64,000 nt of DNA from Paralithodes platypus (Eukaryota; Arthropoda; Malacostraca; Decapoda; Lithodidae), in contig CM064518.1 of assembly GCA_032716605.1 (NCBI GenBank), positions 38,623,039 to 38,687,038 on the forward strand, written 5' to 3'. Numbering within the stretch: the stretch's first letter is position 1; every line of letters begins with the position of its first letter. Made by a program: the position numbers and the translations under genes. The notes under the pieces were generated by a model, which did not search any database, had not been told where the DNA came from, and saw only the letters and a program-made list of their open reading frames with translations. Below, piece by piece: positions 13,637 to 25,365 of this stretch.

Positions 13637-14025
13637 TAGTATATTTTCTTACCACTAGATGGTGTAAGCATTCACTTTTGGGATATTTTATTAGTTTCCT
13701 TTTTTGGCACTAGATGGCGTAGGTCTTCACTTTTGGGGTTTATTTATTAGTTTCTTTTGTTGTCACTAGATGGCATAGGCCTTCACTTTTTGGGGTAAAT
13801 AAATAGTTCCTATTTTTTTCATTAGATGGCGTAGGAATTCACTTTCATGGCATATATATTTGTTTCCTGTTTTTGTCACTAGATGGCGTAGGTATTCACA
13901 TTTGGGGCTTATTTATTAGTTTCCATTTTTGTCACTAGATGGCATACGCCTTCACTTTTAGGGATTAATTACTAGTTTCCATTTTTTGTCACTAGATGGC
14001 ATAGGCATTCACTTTCTGGATATTT
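13637..14025 (-). repeat. 57-bp tandem array, right half of palindrome centre
   Basis: Seven copies of the same 57-bp unit in inverse orientation ('cactagatggcgtagg..ttcacttt'), with cores near 13658, 13712, 13768, 13825, 13883, 13939 and 13996. It follows the left half with almost no spacer; the symmetry point is near 13636. The three-unit difference from the left half shows that the arms have diverged. Confidence 0.9.
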
Positions 14026-14124
14026 GACTGTCTGCCCGAGGTCGGTGTTTGTTTTTCTGTCTGCCGGATGTTCGTACATGAATTCTGTCTGACCAATATC
14101 CTTCATGTCTTTGATAGTGGAATA
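14026..14124 (-). repeat. Junction spacer, right copy
   Basis: Inverted counterpart of 12986-13084. It contains 'gtttgtttttctgtctgccg' and 'gttcgtacatgaattctg', then 'cttcatgtctttgatagtgg', which leads into the inverted 30-bp array. Confidence 0.85.
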
Positions 14125-17100
14125 TTGTAGTATTGTCTGCCAGATGTTTGAATGTAAAATTGTCTGTCAGATGTTTCAAAAAGGTAGTATGTCTGCCAGA
14201 TGTTGGAATAAGGTACGAATGTCTGCCCGATGTTGGAATAGGTTAGGAATGTCTGTCAGCTGTTGCAATCAGATAATAATGTCTGCCAGATGTTGGAATA
14301 AGTTAGTGATGTCTGCCAGATGTTGCAATAAGGTAGTAATGTCTGTCAGATGTTGCAATATGGTAGTAATGTCAGTCAGATGTTGGAATAAGGTAGTTAT
14401 GTCTGTCAGATGTTGCAATATTATAGCAATGTCTGCCAGATATTGGAATAAGGATGTAATATCTGTCAGATGTTGGAATATTGTAGTAATGTCTGCCAGA
14501 TGTTAGGATACTGTGGAAATGTCTGTCAGATGTTGCAATCAGGCAGTAATGTCTGCCAGAATTTGGAATAAGGTTAACGTCTGTCAGATGTTGGAATATG
14601 GTAGTAATGTCTGTCAGATGTTGCAATAATGTAGTAATGTCTACCAGATGTTGAAATATTGTAGAAATGTATGCCAGATGTTGAAATAAGGCAGTAATGT
14701 CTGTTAGATGTTGGAATAAGGTAGTAATGTCTGTCAGATGTTGGAATAAGTTAGTAATGTTTGGCAGTTGTTGGAATAAGGTAGTCATTTCTGTCAGATG
14801 TTGGAATAAGGTAGTAATGTCTGCCAGATGTTGGAATAAGGTAGTAATGTCTGTCAGATGTTGGAATAAGGTAGTAATGTTTGGCAGTTGATGGAATAAG
14901 GTAGTAATGTCTGTCAGATGTTTGAATAAGGTGGTAATGTCTGTCAGTTGTCAGAATAAGGTAGCAATGTCTGCCAGATGTTTGAATATGGTATTAATAT
15001 CTGCCAGATGTTGGAATAAGATAGTAATGTTTGGCAGTTGTTGGAATAAGGTAGTAATGTCTGTCAGATGTTGGAAGAAGGTAGAAATGTCTACCAGATG
15101 TTGGTATATGGTAGTAAATAATGTCTGCCAGATGTTGGAATAAGGTAGTAATGTCTGCCAGATGTTGGAATAAGGTAGTAATGTCTGCCAGATGTTGGTA
15201 TATGGTAGTAATGTCTGCCAGATGTTGGATTAAGGTAGCAATGTCCGTCAGATGTTGGAATATGGTAGTAATGTCTGCCAGATGTTGGAATATGGTAGTA
15301 ATGTCTGCCATATGTTGGAATAAGGTAGTAATGTCGGTCAGATGTTGGAATATGGTAGTAATGTCTGCCAGATGTTGGAATATTGCAGTAATTTCTGCCA
15401 AATGTTGGAATAAGAAGGTAATGTCTGCCAGATGTTGGATTATGGTAGTAATGTCTGTCAGATGTTGGAATAAGGAGGTAATGTCTGCCAGATGTTGGAA
15501 TAAGGAAGTAATGTCTGCCAGACGTTGGAATAAGGTAGTAATGTCTGCCAGATGTTGGAATAATGTAGTAATGTCTGCTAGATGTTGCAATCAGGTAATA
15601 ATTTCTGCCAGATGTTGGAATAAGGTAGTAATGTCTGCCAGATATTGGAATGAGGTAGTAATGTCTGCCAGATGATGGAATAAGGAGGTAATGTCAGCCA
15701 GATGTTGAAATAAGGAAGTAATGTCTGCCAGATGTTGGAATAAGGAGGTAATGTCTGCCAGATGTTGAAATAAGGTATTAATATTAGCCATATGTTGAAA
15801 TAATGCATTAATGTCTGCCAGATGTTGGGATCAGGTAGTAATGTGTGTCAGATGTTGGAATAAGGTAGTAGCCTAATGTCTGCCAGATGTTGGGATCAGG
15901 TAGTAATGTCTGCAAGATGTTGGAATATGGTAGTAATGTCTGCCAGATGTTGGAATAAGGTAGCAATGTCTGCCAGCTGTTGGAATACAGTAGTAATGTC
16001 TGCCAGATGTTGGAATAAGGTAGTATGTCTGCCAGATGTGGGAATAAGGTAGTAATGTCTGTCAGATGTTGGAATAAGATAGTAATTTTTGGCAGTTGTT
16101 GGAATAAGGTAGGAATGTCTGTCAATTGTTGGAATATGGTAGTAATGTCTGTCAGATGTCGGAAAAAGGTAGTTATGTCTGAGAGATGTTGGAATACAGT
16201 AGTAATGTCTGCCGGATGTTGGAATAAGGTAGTAATGTCTGCCAGACGTTGGAATAAGGTAGTAATGTCTGCCAAATGTTGGAATAAGGTAGTAATGTCT
16301 GCCAGATGTTGGAATACAGTAGCAATGTCTGCCAAATGTTGCACTAAGGTACTAATGTGTCTGTCAGATGTAGGAATAAGATAGTAATGTTTGCCAGATC
16401 TTGGGATCAGGTAGTAATGTCTGTAAGATTTTGGAATATAGTAGCAATGTCTGCCAGATGTTGGAATATCGTAGTAATGTCTGTCAGTTGTTGCAATAAG
16501 GTTGTAATGTCTGCCAGATATTGCAATAAAGTAGTAATGTCTGTCAGATGTTGCAATCGGACAGTAATGTCTGGCAGATGTTGGAATAAAGTAGTAATGT
16601 CTGTCAGATGGAATATTTTAGAAATGTCTGTCAGATGTTGCAATCGGGCAGTAATGTCTGCCAGGTTTTGGAATAAGGTAGTAATGTCCGCCAGATGTTA
16701 GAATAAAGTAGTAATGTCTGTCAGATGTTGCAATCGGGCAGTAATGTCTGCCAGATGTTGGAATAAAGTAGTAATGTCTGTCAGATGTTGGAATATATTA
16801 GAAATGTCTGTCAGATGTTGCAATCGGGCAGCAATTTTTGGCAGTTGTTGGAATAAGGTAGGAATGTATGCCAGATGTTGGAATATGGTAGTAATGTCTG
16901 TCAGATGTCGGAATAAGGTAGGAATGTCTGCCAGATGCTGGAATAAAGTAGTAATGTCTGTCCAATGTTGGAATATTTAAAACAAAATCTGTCAGATGTT
17001 GCAATCGGGCAGTAATTTTTGGCAGTTGATGGAATAAGGTAGGAATGTCTGCCATATGTTGGGATCAGGTAGTAATGTCTGTCAGATGTTGGAATAAGGT

Positions 17101-18400
17101 AGTAGCCGAATGTCTGCCAGATGTTGGGATCAGGTAGTAATGTCTGCCAGATGTTGGAATAATGTATTAATGTCTGCCAGATGTTGGGATCAGGTAGTAA
17201 TGTCTGCCAGATGTTGGAATACAGTAGTAATGTCTGCCAGATGTTGGAATATGGTAGTAATGTCTGCCAGATGTTGGAATAAGGTAGTAATGTCTGCCAG
17301 GTGTTGGAATACAGTAGTGATGTCTGCCAGATGTTGGAATAAGGTAGTAATGTCTGTCAGATGTTGGAATAAAGTAGTCATGTCTGTAAGATGTTGGAAT
17401 AAGGTAGTAATGTCAGCAAGATGCTGGAATAAGATAGTAATGTCTGCCAGATGTTGCACTGAGGTACTAATGTCTGCTAGATTTTGGAATATGGTAGTAA
17501 TGTCTGCCAGATATTGGGATCAGTTAGTAATGTCTGTCATATTTGGGAATATGGTAGCAATGTCTGTCAGATGTTGGAATATGGTAGTAATGTTTGTCAG
17601 ATGTTGCAATAAGGTAGTATATGTCTGCCAGATGTTGGAATAAGGTAGTAATGTCTGCCAGATGTTGCAATAAAGTAGTAATGTGTGTCAGTTGTTGCAA
17701 TCGGACAATAATGTCTGCCAGATGTTGGAATAAAGTAGTAATGTCTGTCAGATGTTGGAATATTTTAGAAATGTCTGTCAGATGTTGCAATCGGGCAGTC
17801 ATTTTTGGCAGTTGTTGGAATAAGGTAGGAATGTCTGCCAGATGTTGGAATATGGTAGTAATGTCTGTCAGATGCCGGAATGAGGTAGTAATGTCTGGCA
17901 GATGTTGGAATATGGTAGTAATGTCTGTCAGATTTTGGAATAAGGTAGTAATGTCTGTCAGATGTTGGAATGTGGTAGTAATGTATGCCAGATGTTGGAA
18001 TACGGTAGTAATGTCTGCCAGATGTTGGAATAAGGTTAATATCTGTAAAATGTTGCAATAAGGGAGTAATGTCTGCCAGATGTTGGAATAAGGTAGTAAT
18101 GTCTGTCAAATGTTGCAATAAGGTAGTAATGTCTGTCAGATTTTGCAATAAGGTAGTAATGTCTGCCAGATGTTGTAATAAGGTAGTAATGTCTGCCAGA
18201 TGTTGCAATAAGGTAGTAATGTCTGCCAGATGTTGGAATAAGGTAGTAATGTTTGGCAGTTGTTGCAATAAGGTAGTAATGTCTGTCAGATGTTGGAATA
18301 AGGTAGTAATGTCAGTCAGATTTGGGAATAATGTAGTAATGTCTACCAAATGTTGGAATAAGGTAATAAAGTCTGTCGTATATTGGATTAAGGTACTTTG
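14125..18400 (-). repeat. 30-bp tandem array, right arm of giant palindrome
   Basis: About 140 copies of the 30-bp unit of the left arm, inverted ('gtaatgtctgccagatgttg' plus 'gaataaggta'). The first ~600 bp (14125-14700) match the left arm's innermost units in order, rare variants included: 'tgtctgtcagatgtttcaaa' and the 'aaggttaacgtctg' block. Further out the correspondence breaks down and local expansions differ. The unit starts with ATG on this strand, so many frames carry an artefactual 10-residue repeat (MSARCWNKVV). Confidence 0.95.
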
Positions 18401-18404
18401 ATGT

Positions 18405-18790
18405 TCTTTTGTCTGCCCAATGTAGGCCTACATGTATATTTCCCTGTCTGTCCGGTGTCTGTGTATGTTTGTCTGTTTGCCCAATGTACGAGTACGTTTT
18501 TCTGTCTGCCCGATGTCTGTGTATGTTTTTCTGTCTGCCCTATGTCTGTGTATGTTTTTCTGTCTGCTCAACGTCTGTGTATGTTTTTTTCTGTCTGCCC
18601 GGTGTCTGTGTATGTTTTTCCGTCTGCCCAATGTCTGTGTATATTTTTTCTGTCTGCCAAATGTCCGTGTTTATTTTTTTGTCTGCTCGATGTCTGTATA
18701 TGTTTTTCTGTCTGCCCGATGTCTGTGTATGTTTTTTCTGTCTGCCCGATGTATGTTTATGTTTTTCTGTCTGCCTGATGGTCGTGTATG
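18405..18790 (+). repeat. ~36-bp tandem repeats at the outer end of the right arm
   Basis: About eleven degenerate copies of 'tttttctgtctgcccgatgt' plus 'ctgtgtatg'. The core is shared with the junction spacer at 14040-14075, so it belongs to the same repeat complex. No such block lies at the left outer boundary (4430). The Cys/Val/Phe-rich frames in all three registers (for example at 18398-18778) come from this periodicity and are not evidence of a gene. Confidence 0.85.
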
Positions 18791-18840
18791 TTTTTTATTA
18801 TTATTATTATATTATTTTATAATTATTATCCTTATTATTA

Positions 18841-19868
18841 GGGGTTTGAGCCCTGCGGGGAACGCCTATTACAATAATTAAATCTTCTTATTCTTCCAAA
18901 TTATTTTTCCACGCCGGTTTTTACGCATTAACTCCAGAACCGCTTTTTAGATCGGGACCAAACTTTCCCACAAGGTGCGTTTTTGTATTGGGCAAATTTT
19001 GATATGCTAAACATCCGAAATGGCGGCCAAACAGGTCCATGGCAGCCGATTTCCCGATTTTTTTTTAAACCTAAATACCGTCTCTCCCACTCATAGGAAA
19101 TGATTGGGCTTTGGCATATGGACTCCACTACTAATGCTCCGCAAATGTTATGGAAAAGGTTTTGCTTTGCACGTGAGTTTTTTTCCGGCATTCTTGAAAA
19201 AACCTTGAAAACACTTAAAAATCCACATCTTGAAAACTACGCAGATGATCAAAGCCATGTTTGCGTATTTGGGTGAGGCTCGCAATTCCGAAAGTTTTGG
19301 TACCAAAAGAATAGAAATTGGTGGAATAGTTTGGCTGCAGCATTGAAAACTGTCTATTCATAAATCACTTTAACACCGTGTGAGGTACCAACACAATGTT
19401 TTCAGTCTTCAATCTATAGGCTTCCCTGCATCCCCTAGTTTTGCTTAATAATAGTTATATTAATCATTCAGATCCATAATTTTTTTAAATTTAACTCTCT
19501 CAAAATAGTTAGAGTCCTTACGAATTCCAGCAATTATTTAACCAACCTACCTGTACATACCTACCCTACCAAATAGTAATGATAATTCAAATCTATGTTT
19601 GGTGAATAGCAGAGTATTGGCTAAAGTTTTTAACAATTCCTCCCTTTGCCAAATGCTTAGTTTAATAACAAAGTTCTAGACCTCAATGTTTTGAAATTTT
19701 TTGGTGTGGTGTGACTTACCTTTCCTCCTCCCTCAAACAGCAAGCAATGTCTTCAGGGGTTCAAGAGTATTGCATTCTTCCATAAAAATATATATAGACC
19801 GGTTTTTACGCAATAACTCCGGAACTACTTGTCGGATCGGATCGGGACCAAACTTTGACACAAGGTGC
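18841..19868 (+). repeat. Composite dispersed repeat, copy B, 5' part
   Basis: Second, direct copy of the repeat at 2797-3780, with the same start ('gggtttgagccctgcgggg') and internal blocks. It is preceded by a (tta)n-rich stretch (18800-18840). Near 19880 it has lost about 50 bp that copy A retains ('gatatccaaaatggtgg'). Confidence 0.75.
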
Positions 19869-19869
19869 A

Positions 19870-21330
19870 TTTTTGTATTGGGCCTGTGGCAGCCTTTCAC
19901 ACCCAACCCATCTCGTCCTATCTAATTTTATGTTGAACTCTATTGTTCTCGATCCCACTATAGGACTCGGTAGCCTATTCCACATATCTAAAACTTTGTT
20001 ACTAAACGAATAGAGGCAGATCCCTTACACACCCAGTCTCTCTCTGTCGCTCGTTGTTTGCACACCGGTGCAAATGAGGCAGATCCCTTACAAATGCAAC
20101 TAAGATGAACATGGGAATCTGCAGAGAGACAAGTGGCCCACAAAAGGCAGATCCCTTTCACATCCAACCCATTTTTTCCATATGACTATCTGATTTTATC
20201 TTGAAATTCTCTATTGTTCTTGATCCCACTATGGCACTAGGTAGCCTATTTCACATATCTACGACTCTGTTACGAGAGAGGCAGATCCCTTACACAGCCA
20301 ATCTCTCTCTCTCTCTCTTATTTGCACACTGGTACAAATGAGGCAGATCCCTTACACATGCTATCAAGATGAAAATGGGAGTCTGCAGAGAGCCGATTGG
20401 CCCAAACACGGCAGATCCCTTTCACACCCAATCTATCTCGTCCTATCAAATTTTATGTTGAAGCTCTATTGTTATTGATCCCACTATAGCACTCAGTAGC
20501 CTATTACACACATATACAACTCTTTTACCAAGCGAATAGAGGCAGATCCCTTATAGAGCCAATCTCTTTCTCTCTCGCTCTTGTTTGTTTGCACATCGGT
20601 GCAAATGAGGCAGATCCCTTACACATGCAACCAAGATGAAAATAGGAGTCTGCAGAGAGCCAAGTGGCCCACATAAGGCAGATCCCTTTCACACTCAACC
20701 CATCTCATAAACGTTACCTGTTATTTACACTACTTACTATACACCCATGTTATCATATACCTGCAACCAAAACACAATTGTAAGAAATGGGAACATAAGA
20801 AAATGCGAGTCTGTAGAGAGCCAATTGGCCCACACAAGAAAGATCCTTTTCACACCCAACCCATCTCATAACAACTCTCTCATTTATCTGTCTTCCTTAC
20901 ATTTATGATATCCTAGTCTCTCTCTCTCTCTCTCACAAATGAGAACATAAGAAAACCGGAGTACCAACACATGTCAGATCCCTTTCACACCCAACCCATC
21001 CCGCACTCTCTCTCTCTCTCTCATATTTATCGCTATCTTCCTTACGTTTACGACATCCTATTCTCTCTCGCCATACTCTCTCTCCCTCACATATGAGAAC
21101 ATAAAAAAAAAAAAACGGGAGTCTGCAGAGCCGATTGACCTACACATGGCAGATCCCTTTCACACCCAACCCCTCTCGTTCTATCTAATTTAAAGTTGAA
21201 GCTCTATTGTTCTTGATCCCATTATAGCACTCAGTAGCCTATTCCACATATCTACAACTCTGTTACTAAACGAATAGAGGCAGATCTTTTATACAGCCAA
21301 TCTCTCCCTCTCTCGCTCTTGTTTGTTTGC
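19870..21330 (-). mobile_element. Head-to-tail array of a LINE 3' end
   Basis: Seven tandem partial units of roughly 130-280 bp, each marked by a 'cagatccctttcacaccc'-type block at about 19885, 20150, 20405, 20675, 20845, 20970 and 21150. Complete units also have 'gttcttgatcccactatag', 'tattccacatatctac' and 'aatgaggcagatccc', plus a short (ct)n tract. Reversed, the 'tattccac..gttac' block gives a non-LTR ORF2 C-terminal motif like that at 39133-39423. The first two units correspond to those of copy A (3780-4430). Later ones are truncated. Confidence 0.65.
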
Positions 21331-21473
21331 ACAATCTGTTCCTTCTGTAGTTTCTCCATGCCCAATAAGTTAAATGATCTTTTGATATCTGTAACACAGC
21401 TCTCGTATCCAGCACAATATCCTGCTTGCAAAACCGCTCAAACCCCGGACAACGTTGCTTGCAACTTTAATTT

Positions 21474-21495
21474 TTATTATTATTATTATTATTAT
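21474..21495. repeat. (TTA)n microsatellite
   Basis: About seven copies of a TTA triplet. Confidence 0.9.
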
Positions 21496-21672
21496 AATTT
21501 TCATTTATTTTGTTTCGTCCTCGTTAAGAAACAAAACTGGCGAAATAAAAAACCTGTTATTGTGCCATGAAAGACATACAAGGAGGCAACAGAGACTTTA
21601 GTTAAAAACTCTCATGACACTGATACGCTTCACGACACTACACTAACAACCACACTAAAACCCGGAAATAGG

Positions 21673-21968
21673 AGAGGTCTGGGTGTGTGTGCTGAAGGGT
21701 TGGTTGGTCAGGATGGAGTAGTTAGGAGAGTTCTAGGGTGTGTACTGAAGAGTTGGTTGGTCTAGAGTCTAGACGAAGCAGCTAGGAGAGGTCTGGTTTG
21801 TGTGATGAAGGGTTGGTTGGTCTAGGAGAGGTCTGGGGTGTGTGGTGAAGGGTTGGTTGGTCTGGAGGAAGAAGGAGGGGTCTGGTGTGTGTGCTAAATG
21901 GTTGGTTGGTCTGGAGGAAGTAGGAGAGGTCTGATCTGTGTGCTGAAGGGTTGGTTGGTCTAGAGTGG
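21673..21968 (+). repeat. G/T-rich minisatellite, ~45-65 bp unit
   Basis: About six degenerate copies of 'ggagaggtctgg.tgtgtg', 'ctgaagggttggttggtct' and a variable 'ggaggaagtag'. One strand is strongly G/T rich. There is no plausible coding frame. Confidence 0.8.
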
Positions 21969-21989
21969 ATTGTATGTGTGCTTGGCTAG

Positions 21990-24940
21990 GCTTTGTCTAT
22001 ATGTATGCATGTTCAGAATGTATATATCTGAATGTGTTTGTTCATAAATTTAGAACTAGTCTTTCATATATTTGTTTGAAAGGTCAGGATATATTTTTGC
22101 CGAACACTGCATATAAGTGTGTTCGGTTGTATTTCTGTATTCTAATATATTAGTTTTATATTTGTCTAGGTTACACCAAGATGTCACATTTTGCATGTAT
22201 AACGAAATTTTAAGATCTGGGGCAAATTATAATTAGTCAAGTTATGTATACAATAATTCCTTCGTTTCTCCGAAAGTTATCCTAAAATTCTACTTAATGT
22301 TACACTCAGTAATCTGAATTGTTTATTCTCTGGTTGACACTTAAGTATTTTCAATTTAAATTTATTTATTTTATTATATAGCAATCTCTAACGTTTTACA
22401 TTTTGTGCCAATGTTATTAATATTTATTGCATAGCCTATGCTTATGTTACCTTTGTTCCTATCCAATATTCCCCCTTCTTCCTATTTCCTCCATCCTCCC
22501 TTTCAGTATTCATATTTTTTCTTAACCATTTTATTCTTTTCCTCGCATTGCCTCACTTCCTTCTTGATCTCTTATTAATTTATTTCCTTCTTGAATTTTT
22601 GTTCCGTCTTTCTATAATTGTTGTTTCTTTATTACCTTCTTTCTGTTTTCCCTTCGTTTCTTCCTCCTTCCTCTGGTTCTTGTGATCCTTCCTCTTGGTG
22701 TAAGAGACTCAAACTCTCATACATATTACAGCCACAGCCACCCTGCCTACATAATACTGCCTTCATATATATTTTAACACTGGCTTTTTACACCTTCCGG
22801 AATATTGTATGTTACAAGCTCTTCTAAATATTGTATTTAATTGTTTCCCGTGGCAAGATGACAATTTCATTTTTTGTGTGTACTAACACAATTTATTATT
22901 CAATTACTTGTAGTTGCTTCTATCACGAATACTAAAATTATGGGCATCTACTGTATACTGTATTCTATTTTTATTAGGTTATTTAAAGTTGAAATATAGG
23001 TGTGTGTGTGTCTCTAGCTTCCAAGCCCTTGGGACTATGGACATTATACTTTACATGGGTATCAGGCGGTTCCTGGGATGTTCTTTAACGAGAACATTAT
23101 GACAACAAAATAATGTGTTAAAGATATTATATCTCACCGGCTCTATGGAGTTGTCCTGTCACCCTAGGCATGTGATCCCTGTATGAAGTATTATCAAAGT
23201 GCTGCCCTCTCAGGACCGGTATGCTCGAAACTATTCTTTAATCCCCACACTGCACGAATACCTCGTCAAATATATATTTGAACCCGGTAGAATAAAACCC
23301 CATCTGCTAGTAATATTATTGAAAAAAGGCATAATTTTTTAAATGTAAATAGATATCTTATATATTACCGGTATGTGTTCATATTATGAATATTATATAT
23401 AAACTAATAATTTCATATAATATAATCTGACATATATAGGACTTTCAAGGCACTCCAAGGGTCCGCTTTATTGCTATTCAGATCTCGACTTCAGCTTTGT
23501 CAGAAGTCCGGAAAGATTCATCGGTTCCATAAAAAGGTACAAGGATATCTATAAAATCAGGCCAATTAGTGGAATTGACAGTATTGTTCTAGCTAAATTC
23601 GTCTTATGACTTTCTAGCAAAGGAATATATACAGTTGAACTTATTATATTCATCCTTGGTGTCTAATTGTTCTTACGAGTAATTATACTTTACAATGTAT
23701 AATTGATTAATCAGTTAACACTGATGATAAAGTCCAAATTAATAATAATCTTATATAATCATATTTTTCCAAGTTAATTTACATATTAAGTGATCTCGAT
23801 GTGATATACAGAAGATTCAAGGGGACCGACTTTAGTCTGGGGTACACATATCAGGTCTACACTTCTAACTGTTCGGTTATAGACTAATTAATTAAATTAT
23901 GTCGATAATTCGTGCAACTACTCACACATGCTCAATACTTTACACGCAGACATGCTCACGTTCAAAGTAAAGGCCCAAATATTAAAATACATTATGATAT
24001 TGAGATATAAACAACGCGCTTAACAAATATCAATGGAAGCTATTTTCTCGAAGGTAGAATATCTGGCAACTGAATAAGCAAGATTACCTTTTCAATTTGT
24101 GTATATAATATAACTTTTAATAATGAATCATACCATAGTAACGGAAATGTAGTCTCTCTTCTCATTAGCAAAAAATCACATAATGAATAAATAACTACTG
24201 ATGTTAAAACAGAATATGAATGATGATTTCACTGTGCTTGACAAAATTCTACTTTATAATTGCCGTTTGGCAAACAAATTATCTTTCAAAAACGAAAAGA
24301 CAGGGGTCTTAGATATACACATAACTTCAAAGGGCTAAACTGAAGAGAGCAAAGTATATACATTCTGATGAAAAACAAACAGGAAGGAAGTTAACTTGCG
24401 GTAAATGTCAGCACCATTACTCTTTTAACCCCAACAACCTGCAGGAACTAAAGGAACGAGAACATTTAAGATGCACCGGAAAATAGAGAAGTTCAGGGGA
24501 TGGTGGACCAACAAACAAAAGTATAAGTTTGAGCAGGTGAAGAACAAAAGGTGAAAACAAAATAGCAAGAAGAAATACAAGACTCGAAGACAAAAAAAAA
24601 AAAAATCAGGGGGAGATCTATATAATTGGCTTGAATACATAAAAACACAACCCTGAGAGGAACAAGGAGATTTATTGATTTCTTAATATTTTTTTTAATA
24701 TCTTGACAAGGCAACACACATTTAAAATTGAGAGATATGAAGCTTTAAAATAAGAGTGCAGTAAGGTATCATAAGGTAATGTGTTCAATAAAGTGAAACA
24801 GGAGTGTAAAATAACTAGAGAATATCGACATATAGAACACATAAAACAGTTAAAGTTGAAGAGTTACTACAAAAATAAGCTATAATTTCTTTGGAGTAAT
24901 ATTTTTAAACAGTGCATGCCGTAGATAAATTGTTCATCAT
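21990..24940. other. Unassigned AT-rich DNA
   Basis: About 3 kb with no recognisable domain in any frame longer than 60 codons and no obvious copy elsewhere in the window. It includes a C/T-rich stretch (22460-22690) and a short purine-rich stretch (24520-24610). The sequence 'gacttcagctttgtcagaag' near 23488 slightly resembles Penelope-like element ends, but I do not call it. Confidence 0.45.
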
Positions 24941-24947
24941 AATTTCA

Positions 24948-25030
24948 ATGTATATATATATATACCGGTATATATATATATTATTATATATATATATACC
25001 GGTATATATTTTATATATATTGATTTATTT
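24948..25030. repeat. Interrupted (TA)n with 'accggt' interruptions
   Basis: A TA microsatellite twice interrupted by the self-complementary 'taccggta', so the tract can form hairpins. Confidence 0.85.
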
Positions 25031-25219
25031 ATATATAAATTGCGTTAAAAATATAAACGTTTCAGCACATCTCCACAATACAGATATCTACAACACCTAA
25101 CACCTACCTATCAATAGCTCTGTGATACCTGCCCACCTGGGATCCATTCAGAACCACAGACACCCATCAGGCTATCCTCTTCTACACAATGGCTTCTAGT
25201 TAAATGCAACAATGATAGA

Positions 25220-25221
<2 letters not shown>

Positions 25222-25296
<75 letters not shown>

Positions 25297-25303
25297 GATA
25301 AAT

Positions 25304-25343
<40 letters not shown>
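25222..25343. repeat. (TA)n followed by (GA)n
   Basis: About 36 TA dinucleotides (25222-25293), a short linker, then about 19 GA dinucleotides (25306-25343). The compound microsatellite abuts a LINE 3' fragment. Confidence 0.95.
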
Positions 25344-25347
<4 letters not shown>

Positions 25348-25365
25348 ACATGCTAACAACACAAT

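Noticed and set aside
12986..14124. Assembly or library foldback artefact at the palindrome centre
   Set aside because: The arms differ by several substitutions per 100 bp, by 10 versus 7 units of 57 bp, and by a MITE present on one side only. An artefact would give identical arms.
18398..18881. Cys-rich secreted protein or toxin-like frame
   Set aside because: Three overlapping frames show the same Cys/Val/Phe pattern, all produced by the 36-bp repeat. The cysteine spacing is just the repeat period.
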